64,000 nt of DNA from JAJEDW01 sp963555775. Its GTDB lineage: Bacteria; Acidobacteriota; Terriglobia; 20CM-2-55-15. The DNA is taken from NCBI GenBank assembly GCA_963555775.3, contig CAUVWY020000010.1, positions 1,116,001-1,180,000 of the forward strand, written 5' to 3'. This document shows, piece by piece, positions 8,346 to 16,624 of the stretch; within the stretch, counting starts at the first letter, position 1; each line of letters starts with the position of its first letter. Made by a program: the position numbers and the translations under genes. Below the pieces are notes generated by a model. The model searched no databases. It saw only the letters and a list, made by a program, of their open reading frames with translations, and was not told the DNA's origin.

Positions 8346-10208
8346 ATGAGTTCACCCTCGTCAAACGGAAACGAGAATTCGAAGACTCCAAAAGCCAATC
8401 ATGCCGCCGCGGAAGTTGCCAATGGCTGGGATAGCTCCGCGCCCCCAGCCAAGGGTGGCGGCAAGCTCATCGTCCTGACAGCCCCGCTGACCGAATCGAT
8501 CGACCACGCCGGATACTTCATCCAGATGGCGATGGCTTCACTGCCAATCTGGATGGAGTGGGTGCTCAACAAGAAATACCCCATGTGGCGCAACGTCGAG
8601 CGCGAGGACGACGGTTCGGCCCGATACATGCCGGCGGGCGTTGGAGTGCTTGAAACAGCCCTCGCAGAGCAGTTCTCGAGAGACGACATGGCCGTGTGTT
8701 ATCCGGACGACCTCGAAAAGTTCGTCGGACCCAACACCCGGGTGATCGCCGTTTCGACGCACAACCCTCTGGGTGTCACTTTCGCGGCAGGCGTCTATAC
8801 CTCCATATTCGGATCGTCCAAAATGCCGATCAATTCGCACTATACGCGGTTGATGTTCGCCAAGATCAAGGCGAGCCCCCACCGGGATACGTTTACGGTG
8901 ATCGTTGGCGGTTCCGGCGGTTGGCAGATCACACAGACCCACATGTCAGACGAACTCGGCGTCGATTGCGTGGTGGACGGACGGGCCGAGTCGGCCGACA
9001 CGATGGCGCTGTTCCACAAGGCGATCGCAGGCGAAGAACTGGCCCGCGAGGTCACCGTCAACCATCCGAGAAGCCGGGACGCGATTCTTTTCCCGACGCG
9101 GCGGACCAGTTTTGGCGTCGTCGAGATGACCACAGGATGCGGCCGGAGGTGCAATTTCTGTGTCCCCGACCTGAATCCTCAGATAGACCTCCCCAAAGAC
9201 AAGATCCTCGACGCCATTCGTGTCAACGTCAACAAGGGAAACAAGCAAATCTCGCTCGCCACGGAAGACATGTTCATCTGGGGCCAGGTGCAGACCGGCA
9301 CCCCATTCTTTTTCCCGAATCGCGAGGCTCTGGTCGATCTTTACAAAGAATCGTCCAGCATTCCAGGGGTCGAACAGTTTGGCCTGTCGCATTCGACAAT
9401 GGCGCCGGCCGTGGTCGATCCCATCATGATCGAACAGCTCTCCGACACGATCCTGGACAAGAGCCCCATCCATCTGCCGACGGTCAGCAAACATCCGAAA
9501 AAGAAAGCTCTGGTCCCGCTGATCGGCCTGGAAACCGGATCCGTGCGTCTGGCCAGAAAGATCATGCCGAGCAAGGGAGTCCCGTTCTCGATCGACGATT
9601 GGCCGAGCGTGATCGTCGAAGGCCTTCGGGTCATGAACAAGAATCAGTGGTATCCGATGTTGACGCTCATCGTTGGCAACCCCGGTGAAACCGACGACGA
9701 CGTGAAGGCGACCCTGGACCTGATGTACGAATTGGAACGACGAAACCTGTTCGCCTTCCTTGTCCCCTCGGTGTTCACGCCGCTCCATGACACGCGGATG
9801 GCCAAAGAAGAAGGGGTCACCCAAACCCGCAACCTGAGCCGGCTGCAATGGCAGGTCATCATGAAATGCTGGAAGAACAATCTGCGGCCGGGACAATACA
9901 GTTGGTGGGGACCCTCGGCGTGGCGCATCGGCTCGTTGGTGATGTGGCTGACCAAACTCCGGCGTACCAACGGCGCCAACTTCACATGGCCGCTGTTCAT
10001 GTTTGCCAGCCTGCTGCCCGAACACTGGATGGAGCGGATGGGCAAGATTTACGTAGGCAAACCGCTGAAGATAAAGAACCGGAAGGAACTGCTCGAATCC
10101 ATTCGCCCCAACTACTGGAAGTATCTACGCGAAGACTGCGGCGATCTCCCCGAAGGTTGGCCCGGACCTGAAACCCGGTCAAAGGAACTCAAGGCTGTCG
10201 CTGGATGA
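8346..10208 (+). CDS. B12-binding domain radical SAM protein
   Basis: A 620-aa protein. An N-terminal cobalamin-binding-like Rossmann region (KLIVLTAPLTESIDHAGYFIQM; then VIAVSTHNPLGVTFAAGVY and VIVGGSGGW) precedes a radical SAM core whose cluster motif CGRRCNFC supplies cysteines 265, 269 and 272. The SAM-binding GNPGETDDD region follows at ~440. The substrate is unknown; relatives perform methylations and other chemistry on unactivated carbons in lipid, cofactor and secondary metabolism. The ATG at 8346 is preferred because AAAGGACA lies just upstream and the preceding 24 codons (from a TTG) are not protein-like. It is a single-gene unit with no partner gene that would reveal the pathway. 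Confidence 0.88.
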   Translation: MSSPSSNGNENSKTPKANHAAAEVANGWDSSAPPAKGGGKLIVLTAPLTESIDHAGYFIQMAMASLPIWMEWVLNKKYPMWRNVEREDDGSARYMPAGVGVLETALAEQFSRDDMAVCYPDDLEKFVGPNTRVIAVSTHNPLGVTFAAGVYTSIFGSSKMPINSHYTRLMFAKIKASPHRDTFTVIVGGSGGWQITQTHMSDELGVDCVVDGRAESADTMALFHKAIAGEELAREVTVNHPRSRDAILFPTRRTSFGVVEMTTGCGRRCNFCVPDLNPQIDLPKDKILDAIRVNVNKGNKQISLATEDMFIWGQVQTGTPFFFPNREALVDLYKESSSIPGVEQFGLSHSTMAPAVVDPIMIEQLSDTILDKSPIHLPTVSKHPKKKALVPLIGLETGSVRLARKIMPSKGVPFSIDDWPSVIVEGLRVMNKNQWYPMLTLIVGNPGETDDDVKATLDLMYELERRNLFAFLVPSVFTPLHDTRMAKEEGVTQTRNLSRLQWQVIMKCWKNNLRPGQYSWWGPSAWRIGSLVMWLTKLRRTNGANFTWPLFMFASLLPEHWMERMGKIYVGKPLKIKNRKELLESIRPNYWKYLREDCGDLPEGWPGPETRSKELKAVAG

Positions 10209-10640
10209 TCGAGATTGTGGATTGGATGGTAGAGAGACGATCCCGCACGGTTCTTTGCTACTGAACACTGTCAGGCCGACATTCACGGGCGCTCCAACTG
10301 GCGCGCTTGATCCGGCGCAAGGTGGGGCGCATGTCCTTGCGCCCGTACATTCGCCTGACCCGCAAACCTATTGCCTGCACTTCCAGGCCACTCCGCCTGC
10401 GGGTCCGATATTCAGGATGGGTACTGACCTTTGCGGGCAGGATGCCCGCGTTCCCAGGGGTCGGTATTCCAGGTGGAGGCAATCCGAGTGCGCGCATAGG
10501 CGCTTGATCCGGCGTGAGGAACACGCCGCTACGCGCCCGGCGTGAGGAACACGCCGTTGAACACGCCGCTACGCGCCCGGCGTGAGGAACACGCCGTTGA
10601 ACACGCCGCTACGCGCCCGGCGCAAGGATATGCGCCGGAG
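10209..10640. repeat. GC-rich palindromic repeat region with 40-bp tandem units
   Basis: No gene is supported here. From 10529 the sequence repeats with a 40-bp period (starts 10529, 10569, 10609): CTACGCGCCCGGCGTGAGGA followed by ACACGCCGTTGAACACGCCG. Within the unit GGCGTG-AGGAA-CACGCC can form a hairpin. The upstream part (10300-10500) has related palindromes, including GCGGGCAGGATGCCCGC and two copies of GCGCTTGATCCGGCG. The same family, in opposite orientation, forms the array at 29732-30010. Confidence 0.8.
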
Positions 10641-10677
10641 CACTGACGGCGTCTCCGACACTTCGCGGCGAAAACCG
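10641..10677 (-). repeat. Fragment of the R1 inverted-repeat element
   Basis: CTGACGGCGTCTCCGACACT and the following TCGCGGCGAAAACC match, in reverse complement, the left part of the full R1 copies at 49821-49998 and 52522-52698. The outer terminal repeat is degraded. It abuts the 40-bp tandem array, the same pairing as at 29677-29731. Confidence 0.65.
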
Positions 10678-10701
10678 GGCAAAACCCGTCAAAAAGGCGG
10701 A

Positions 10702-10983
10702 CTATTCCACAACTTCAACTCCGTTCCAGAACGCCACGTACCCGCGAATACCATTGGCCGCTTCAAGCGCCTCCGGATAGTACCAAGCGGCATTTTCATT
10801 GGTTTCGCCACCAACGACGATGTCGTAATAGCTGGCAGTTCCCTTCCAGCCACATACGGTCCGATAGGAACTCTCCCTCAAATGGCCGTTCCTGATCGAA
10901 TCGGGCGGGAAATAATGGCTACGCTCCACAACGACGGTGTCGTCGCTTTCGGCGATGACGGCGCCGTTCCAGATTGCTTTCAT
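10702..10983 (-). CDS. DUF427 family protein
   Basis: A complete 93-aa protein of the DUF427 family. It shows the usual landmarks MKAIWNGAVIAES near the N-terminus, HYFPPDS (residues ~24-30), TVCGWKGTASYYDI (~42-55) and NENAAWYYPEALEAA (~63-77). The family is widespread, small and cytosolic, with no settled biochemical role. The start is the ATG at 10983, transcribed divergently from the TPM gene; the intervening DNA carries that gene's putative promoter. Nothing appears truncated. Confidence 0.9.
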   Translation of the reverse strand: MKAIWNGAVIAESDDTVVVERSHYFPPDSIRNGHLRESSYRTVCGWKGTASYYDIVVGGETNENAAWYYPEALEAANGIRGYVAFWNGVEVVE

Positions 10984-11822
10984 GGCGAACCTCCTTCACA
11001 AGTCACGGTCCCCAATTATCACACCTTTGGAAACGTTTCAGTGCGGCCTGTTACAATGCAAACCGAATACCGCGCGCAATCGCAATCCTGAGTCTTGCCC
11101 TGCTGTGGACGCCCCCACTCGCCACGGCGCAAACCGACGCTCTGTTGAACGGGATGGAATATCAGGGCCACGTGAACGATTTCGCGTCGGTTATGGGGGC
11201 TCAGACTGCCGCCCTCGAAGCGCTCCTGACTGAACTCGAGCAGAAAACGGGTGCTCAGGTCGCCGTCGTGACGTTACCGTCCCTGGACGGCGGCGAACCA
11301 GCCGACTTCGCCGTCCGCCTCTTCGAACGGTGGGGTATCGGTCAGGTGGGCCAAGACAATGGCCTTCTGATCCTGACAGCTATCGAAGACCGGGCGGTCC
11401 GCATCGAGGTGGGTTACGGGCTCGAGCCGATCATACCCGACGCACTGGATGGCCGAATTCTGGACGAACGGATCATTCCTTTCTTCAGTGAAGAGAGGTA
11501 CGGTGACGGCCTGACAGCGGGAGCGGCCACGGTTGCGGCGATCGTTGCGGCCGACGCCGGAGTGGAACTGACCGGATCCGGAGCGGTTCAGGTTGCGCCC
11601 ATCCAACAGGAGCAGCGAAGCCGTTTGGGCGGTTTGATCCGACTTCTCTTCCTTCTCCTTCTCATTCCCGTTCTGATCAAGAATCCCTGGCTCGCCCTGC
11701 TGTTTCTCTCGGGGGGCGGCGGTTTTGGCGGCGGCGGCGGTTTTGGCCGTGGCGGTGGTGGTGGTTTTGGCGGGTTCGGAGGGGTAATGTCAGGTGGAGG
11801 AGGCGCTGGACGGTCGTGGTAA
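10974..11822 (+). CDS. TPM-domain (YgcG-like) secreted membrane-anchored protein
   Basis: A signal sequence (IAILSLALLWTPPLATAQ), then a TPM domain (VNDFASVMGAQTAALEALL, TGAQVAVVTLPSLDG, DNGLLILTAIEDRAVRIEVGYGLEPIIPD, YGDGLTAGA). A hydrophobic helix (LLFLLLLIPVLIKNPWLALLFL) follows, ending in a glycine-rich tail (GGGGFGGGG type). TPM proteins act at the envelope, some linked to membrane quality control, and often neighbour LemA as here. The start is doubtful. The listed TTG at 10974 overlaps the divergent DUF427 start. There is no in-frame ATG, GTG or TTG between it and the signal peptide, so translation may begin at a rare codon near 11069-11090, or a base may be missing. Confidence 0.8.
   Translation: MLSWRTSFTSHGPQLSHLWKRFSAACYNANRIPRAIAILSLALLWTPPLATAQTDALLNGMEYQGHVNDFASVMGAQTAALEALLTELEQKTGAQVAVVTLPSLDGGEPADFAVRLFERWGIGQVGQDNGLLILTAIEDRAVRIEVGYGLEPIIPDALDGRILDERIIPFFSEERYGDGLTAGAATVAAIVAADAGVELTGSGAVQVAPIQQEQRSRLGGLIRLLFLLLLIPVLIKNPWLALLFLSGGGGFGGGGGFGRGGGGGFGGFGGVMSGGGGAGRSW
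11027..11057 (+). promoter_or_regulatory. Putative sigma-70-type promoter for the TPM-domain gene
   Basis: TTGGAA (11027-11032) and TACAAT (11052-11057) with a 19-bp spacer. The -10 is good and the spacing a little long. Transcription would start near 11064, downstream of the only conventional in-frame start codon of the TPM gene. Confidence 0.4.
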
Positions 11823-11895
11823 TCCAACGCCGAACCGGACTGCGGGCAGGAGTCAGTTCAGGTTGGTATATGCCCTCGATTGGAGACTGTGAGAC

Positions 11896-12615
11896 ATGAA
11901 GCCAGACAATCTCGTAAAGAAGTTGCAAGCGGCGCTGGGCACCGGAATCCGCTCGGTGATCCTCTACGGGTCGGCGGCCGCGGGAGACCACGTTGGAAAG
12001 CGCTCCGATTACAACATTCTGGTTGTCACCGACCGGCTCGGCACCCGTGAACTGACGGTGTTGTCGAAAGCGGCCCTGGAATGGCGAAAGGCCGGCAATC
12101 CCCTGCCTCTGTTCTTCACCCTGGATCGACTGCGGCGCTCGGCGGACGTCTTTCCCATCGAGTTGATGGACATCGCCGAATCGCATCGCATTCTCTACGG
12201 CGAAGACGTGCTCGAACAGATCGAAATTCATCCCGAAAATCTGAGACTGATTCTGGAGCACCAACTCAAATCGAGCCTGATTCAATTGCGTGAAGGCCTG
12301 CTGCTGACCGAAGGAAAGCCGAAAAAGATCACCAACCTGATGATCGACTCCCTTTCAACGATCCTGGTGCTGTTTCGAGCGTCGTTGCGCCTCTACGAAA
12401 ACGAGGTGCCGGCCATAAAGCTGGACGCTCTCAAGAGTTTGGCCCAGCATATACCGTTCGACGACTCGGTATTCGTAACGATCGAAGGTCTCAAGGAAGG
12501 CCGCACCAACGCCAAGAGCCTCGATGCGATCTCATTGTTCGACCGGTACCTGGCCAATGTCGAAATCGTGGTCGATGCGGTCGATGCTCACGTTCACGAA
12601 ATTCCGGTATCCTGA
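11896..12615 (+). CDS. Nucleotidyltransferase-fold protein with altered active site
   Basis: A 239-aa protein with a minimal nucleotidyltransferase N-terminus: VILYGSAAAGDHVGKRSDYNILVV (residues ~20-43). The canonical GS...DxD metal-binding pair appears as SDYN, with the second aspartate replaced by asparagine, so nucleotidyl transfer may be lost. The C-terminal half is helical (EIHPENLRLILEHQLKSSLIQLREGLLL..) and resembles a HEPN-like helical companion. It sits between the TPM and LemA genes, 73 bp after the former and 18 bp before the latter, and is probably co-transcribed with LemA. Function is unknown; a regulatory or scaffold role in the LemA/TPM unit is a guess. Confidence 0.75.
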   Translation: MKPDNLVKKLQAALGTGIRSVILYGSAAAGDHVGKRSDYNILVVTDRLGTRELTVLSKAALEWRKAGNPLPLFFTLDRLRRSADVFPIELMDIAESHRILYGEDVLEQIEIHPENLRLILEHQLKSSLIQLREGLLLTEGKPKKITNLMIDSLSTILVLFRASLRLYENEVPAIKLDALKSLAQHIPFDDSVFVTIEGLKEGRTNAKSLDAISLFDRYLANVEIVVDAVDAHVHEIPVS

Positions 12616-12633
12616 AGGAGGAAGGAGGTCTTT

Positions 12634-13212
12634 ATGTCCAAAAAAGGCTGGATCATCGTCGGTGGCATCTTCGGTGGCATCGTGTTGGTCATCGTCTTGT
12701 TGTTCGCCAGCATCACAGGCACGTACAACAGCTTGGTCGGGTTGAACGAACAGGTCGATGGTTCCTGGGCGCAGGTAGAGACGGTGCTCCAGCGGCGTTA
12801 CGACCTGATTCCAAACTTGGTCAACACGGTGCAGGGATTTGCCGATCAGGAGCGCGAAGTACTGACCGAGGTGACCCGTCTCCGCAGCCAGTGGGGCGAA
12901 GCACGGACCCAGGGGGAACAGGCCGCGGTCGCCGGACAACTCGAGGGCGCGATCGGGCGTCTCATGCTGGTCTCGGAACAATATCCGGAGTTGAGATCCA
13001 ACCAGAATTTCCTGGCGCTGCAGGATGAACTCGCGGGAACCGAAAATCGAATCGCAGTCGAACGCCGCCGTTTCAACGAATCGGTTCAGGCTTACAACAC
13101 GCGGGTCCAACAATTCCCCGGGGTATTCATCGCCAACGTGACCGGCTTCACCCCGCGAGAATTCTTCGAAGCCGCCGCAGGCGCGGAAGTGGTTCCAACG
13201 GTCGAATTCTGA
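12634..13212 (+). CDS. lemA: LemA family protein
   Basis: A 192-aa membrane-anchored LemA protein. The N-terminal helix (GWIIVGGIFGGIVLVIVLLFASITGTYN, residues ~5-32) is followed by the family signature GLNEQVDGSWAQVETVLQRRYDLIPNLVNTVQGFADQE and by long amphipathic helices ending PGVFIANVTGFTPREFFEA. Translation begins after a near-perfect AAGGAGGT box. LemA proteins form elongated helical structures outside the inner membrane with poorly defined function, frequently next to TPM-domain genes, as here. Length and motifs are typical. Confidence 0.93.
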   Translation: MSKKGWIIVGGIFGGIVLVIVLLFASITGTYNSLVGLNEQVDGSWAQVETVLQRRYDLIPNLVNTVQGFADQEREVLTEVTRLRSQWGEARTQGEQAAVAGQLEGAIGRLMLVSEQYPELRSNQNFLALQDELAGTENRIAVERRRFNESVQAYNTRVQQFPGVFIANVTGFTPREFFEAAAGAEVVPTVEF

Positions 13213-13432
13213 AACGTCGCCGTATCCAGTGCCGGCCATCCAGTGCCGGAGTGCGCCGTGCGCGGCCGGACCTTTGAATTTTCCCCTGCCGGTGCGCACC
13301 GATTGCCTCCGCGCCAATCAGATTCATGCCCAACCGGGGGTTGCGTTCAAGTTGACGCCCCAAGTGGCCGAAGTTAGAATTCCGCTGGGTTCCTCCAAAA
13401 CGAGTCAACCTTGCACAAAAAAGGAAGCGGCC

Positions 13433-14200
13433 ATGAAAAGCGCGATCCGCCTCATCGTACTCGTATCCGTTATAGCCCCCGCGGTACCAGCCTTCGCACA
13501 ACACGACTACCCCGAGGTTGAAGTGCAGCGTGGCGGGCAGTTCTTCAGGGGGAACTGTGCCGGGTGTCATGGTCAGGACGGCAATCTGGTGGACGGCGTC
13601 AGCCTCGCCGATCCACTTTTTATTCAGAATACGTCCAACGAGCAATTGATCGGGATCATCATGAATGGCATTCCCGAAACGGCGATGCCTCCAAGCAACT
13701 ACTCGGAGTTGCAGGCGGGCAACATCATCGCCTACCTGACCGACATGTCCGAGGCCGGACGAATCGCTCCCGTCAACGGCAACCCCGAACGCGGTCAGAC
13801 CCTGGTTGAAACGCGTGGGTGCCTGAACTGCCATCGGGTGAACGGCAACGGCTCGCGTGTGGGACCCGACCTTTCCAACATCGGACTGCTGCGCCGGACC
13901 GCCGAACTCGAAGAAGCCATCGTCGACCCCAACGCGACTATCCTTCCAGAGAACCGGTATGTCCGCGTCGTGACCAACGATGGCGAAACCCTGACGGGAC
14001 GGCTCATGAATCACGATCGTGTCATGGTTCAGTTCATCGACTCCAGCGAGCGGCTCCGGTCACTGGCCAAGTCCGGCCTGCGTGAGTTCGGTTTTGTCGA
14101 TGATTCGCCGATGCCATCGTTCGCCCAACAACTCGACTCCGGGGAACTGGAAGACGTATTGAGCTATCTGGTTTCATTGAAAGGTGGAGAGGTCCAATGA
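13433..14200 (+). CDS. Di-heme periplasmic cytochrome c, partner of the PQQ dehydrogenase
   Basis: A 255-aa exported protein with signal peptide MKSAIRLIVLVSVIAPAVPAFAQ and two heme-attachment sites, CAGCH (residues ~41-45) and CLNCH (~131-135). The first belongs to a small class-I cytochrome module (NGIPETAMPP with the distal methionine). The second belongs to a module like those fused to membrane dehydrogenases (VGPDLSNIG; NRYVRVVTNDGETLTGRLMNHD). The ATG at 13433 follows AAGGAAGCGG; the longer frame from 13229 is not protein-like. The stop overlaps the quinoprotein ATG (ATGA). It very probably accepts electrons from the PQQ enzyme in the periplasm. Confidence 0.9.
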   Translation: MKSAIRLIVLVSVIAPAVPAFAQHDYPEVEVQRGGQFFRGNCAGCHGQDGNLVDGVSLADPLFIQNTSNEQLIGIIMNGIPETAMPPSNYSELQAGNIIAYLTDMSEAGRIAPVNGNPERGQTLVETRGCLNCHRVNGNGSRVGPDLSNIGLLRRTAELEEAIVDPNATILPENRYVRVVTNDGETLTGRLMNHDRVMVQFIDSSERLRSLAKSGLREFGFVDDSPMPSFAQQLDSGELEDVLSYLVSLKGGEVQ

Positions 14201-15852
14201 CAGCATTCAAGAAAACTCTCGCGTTCGTCCTCTTCGCAATCCTCTGCGCGGGCTCGCTACAGGCACAGGTTTCATTCGAACGGCTCCTTGACACCGATCG
14301 GGAACCAGAGAATTGGCTGATGTATTCAGGATCGAACATGAGCCAGCGGCATAGCCGTTTGACCCAGATCGATACGGAAAACGTCGAGGACCTGGAACTC
14401 CAGTGGGTCTGGCAGTCCCGTTCGCTTGAAAAATTCGAGGCCAGTCCCGTGGTCGTGGACGGCGTGATGTACACGATCCAGAACCCTGACGATATCGTCG
14501 CCCTGGATGCGACGACGGGCCGCGTGTACTGGACTTACGAGTACGAGCCCAGCGAAGAAGCCCGCCCATGCTGCGGCCGGCTCAGCCGGGGGGTGGCGAT
14601 ATTGGACGACGCGCTGTTCATCGGCGCCATCGACGGCAGGGTAATCTCGATTGACGCGCTGACCGGTGATGAACTCTGGAACGTCCAGGTCGAGGGCGCA
14701 CGGCCCGAGGCCGGATACGCGTTTACCCACGCGCCGCAGATCGTCAAGGACAAGGTCATCGTCGGTACAGCCGGCGGAGAGTTTGGAATTCGCGGATTTA
14801 TTGTGGCCCTCGACGCCGCGACCGGCGAAGAGGCGTGGCGATTCTATACCATTCCCGGTCCCGGTGAACCCGGTCACGAAACCTGGCCCCAGGACTCCGA
14901 TGCATGGATGCACGGCGGAGCTTCCGTCTGGGTCAGCGGGTCCTACGACGCCGACGAGAACCTGACGTACTGGGGCATCGGCAATCCCGGACCCGACTGG
15001 AACGGCGACGAACGCGAGGGAGACAACCTCTACAGCAACTCGGTTGTGGCTCTGGACGCCGATACCGGACAGCTACGCTGGCACTTCCAGTTCTCTCCCC
15101 ACGACGAATTCGACTACGACGCCGTGCAGGTTCCCGTCCTGGTGGATATGGAATGGGAAGGCGAAGACCGCAAACTGATGCTCTGGGCCAACAGAAACGG
15201 TTTCTTCTATGTATTGGACCGTGTGACGGGCGAGTTTCTTTTCGGAAGTCCGTTCGTCGAAGTGAACTGGGCAAGCGGACTCGACGAGAACGGACGGCCG
15301 ATTCGTGTCCCCGGAATGGTCCCTACGCGGGAAGGAACGCTCATCTTTCCCGGCAATCAAGGCGGAACCAACTGGTCTTCCCCGTCGTTCAGCCCCGAGA
15401 CCGAGCTTTTCTACATTCCCAGTTGGCTCAACTACTCCAGCAACTACGTCAAGGAACCCGACACCTACGTCGAAGGCGAGACCTTTACCGGAGGCGGTCC
15501 CCGCGGTACCGGACCGGCAATTCGAGACCGCAACGTCAACTTCGGGACCGACGAGGAAGGCTATGGCGCCATCCGTGCCATCAACCCTCGGAACGGCGAA
15601 CTCGAGTGGCAGTTCGACATGGCCGACTTTACAGACGCCGGCATTCTGACGACGGCATCGAACGTCCTGTTCAGCGGCGGTCGCGACGGGTATTTCTTTG
15701 CCCTCGATGCACGGACCGGCGAACTGCTCTGGCGCACCACCGTGGGAGAACGCGTCTATTCGGGCGCCATGACGTATATGGTCGATGGACGGCAATACGT
15801 CGCCGTCAACGCCGGAAACGTGCTGTTCAGTTACGCGCTGAGGGAGCCTTAG
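14197..15852 (+). CDS. PQQ-dependent alcohol dehydrogenase, lanthanide-type active site
   Basis: A 551-aa periplasmic quinoprotein with signal peptide (LAFVLFAILCAGSLQAQ) and repeated beta-propeller tryptophan-docking motifs (ALDATTGRVYWTYEY, ALDAATGEEAWRF, ALDADTGQLRWHF, ALDARTGELLWRT). A vicinal cysteine pair (PCCGR, ~residues 125-129) matches the disulfide over PQQ in methanol/ethanol dehydrogenases. The catalytic segment HDEFDYDAV places Asp306 two residues before Asp308. An aspartate at +2 is the known hallmark of rare-earth-dependent XoxF/PedH-type enzymes, whereas calcium enzymes have a smaller residue. It is coupled to the cytochrome c gene by a 4-bp overlap. The alcohol substrate is not determinable. 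Confidence 0.9.
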   Translation: MTAFKKTLAFVLFAILCAGSLQAQVSFERLLDTDREPENWLMYSGSNMSQRHSRLTQIDTENVEDLELQWVWQSRSLEKFEASPVVVDGVMYTIQNPDDIVALDATTGRVYWTYEYEPSEEARPCCGRLSRGVAILDDALFIGAIDGRVISIDALTGDELWNVQVEGARPEAGYAFTHAPQIVKDKVIVGTAGGEFGIRGFIVALDAATGEEAWRFYTIPGPGEPGHETWPQDSDAWMHGGASVWVSGSYDADENLTYWGIGNPGPDWNGDEREGDNLYSNSVVALDADTGQLRWHFQFSPHDEFDYDAVQVPVLVDMEWEGEDRKLMLWANRNGFFYVLDRVTGEFLFGSPFVEVNWASGLDENGRPIRVPGMVPTREGTLIFPGNQGGTNWSSPSFSPETELFYIPSWLNYSSNYVKEPDTYVEGETFTGGGPRGTGPAIRDRNVNFGTDEEGYGAIRAINPRNGELEWQFDMADFTDAGILTTASNVLFSGGRDGYFFALDARTGELLWRTTVGERVYSGAMTYMVDGRQYVAVNAGNVLFSYALREP

Positions 15853-15899
15853 TTTTCGGTCTTGAATCGCGCGGCGGGGAAACCCTCGCAAAACAGGGT

Positions 15900-15927
15900 C
15901 AGCAGACAACTCGTGAGAAATCCGGGC
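15900..15927 (+). repeat. R1 element, isolated right-terminal fragment
   Basis: CAGCAGACAACTCGTGAGAA followed by ATCCGGGC equals the right end of the full R1 copies with one substitution. The rest of the element is absent. It lies 47 bp past the PQQ dehydrogenase stop. Confidence 0.7.
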
Positions 15928-15974
15928 CAATACCGTAGTCCGACACGGCGTCGGATTAGACGTGGTGAAGTGCC

Positions 15975-16467
15975 TTGACTCGCTACGTTACCGCATTGGC
16001 GTTGAGACGCCTGCCATGGACCGACCATGTCGCGTTGGCGATTGCGGTTTTTGTCCTGGGAATGGGCACACCCGCCCTCATCGAGCGCCTCTCGCACTCG
16101 TTCGCGTCGCATACCGACACTCTGGCCCCTCCTGGCCGGCCTTTCAGGCCCGCCGCTGCACGCGTTTCTGGAGGGAATGGCATTCGCGTCTGAAGTGGCA
16201 CGGGTTGGGGTTGCGGCGATTCTGCGTCGGATACCGATCGGATCGATGATCTGGTGGCTGCTGCAACCCCGGTACGGCTTCAGGCGAGCTTCGCTTGGCA
16301 TCGGAGCGATCGTTGTCGCTACCCTCGCCGGTTACCTGATCGGCACGCGGTTCTTCGGGAACGACCCGGGCGGCGGCGCGGAACTCTACCAAGCTTTCGT
16401 TGGAGGATCGCTTCTGCACACTGTATTCCACCAGGGCGGCCAAACCCACCGGCCCGAGGACGACTGA
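15975..16467 (+). pseudogene. Frameshifted ZIP-like membrane protein remnant
   Basis: Two overlapping frames together make one membrane protein. The first (15975-~16125) reads LPWTDHVALAIAVFVLGMGTPALIERL. The second, in another frame (~16118-16467), reads PLLAGLSGPPLHAFLEGMAF, IPIGSMIWWLLQPRYGF, then hydrophobic helices and ELYQAFVGGSLLHTVFH. The last segment resembles the C-terminus of ZIP-related proteins. The break is near GACACTCTGGCCCCTCC (about 16118-16135), consistent with a single indel. The N-terminal third normally present in such proteins is also missing, so this is probably a decayed paralogue of the intact ZIP gene that follows. Confidence 0.6.
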
Positions 16468-16624
16468 GGAACCTGATCGCATGGTTCAGTGCGCCGTGAA
16501 AAGACGTCGATCTGTAGTGGATACAAGGCTCACTTGGCAACTGTCGGTGCAGCCGATAGCAATCGGTGCGGTGATGGAGGAATCGACATTACCGAAGGAT
16601 ATGGCGTAGAGGGGCGCCATCATC

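Noticed and set aside
8696..9688. Long alternative-frame ORFs within the radical SAM gene
   Set aside because: They overlap the gene with CxxxCxxC and cobalamin-fold motifs and show typical shifted-frame Arg-rich composition.
10529..10640. CRISPR-like periodic array (second locus)
   Set aside because: Same palindromic 40-bp unit without variable spacers.
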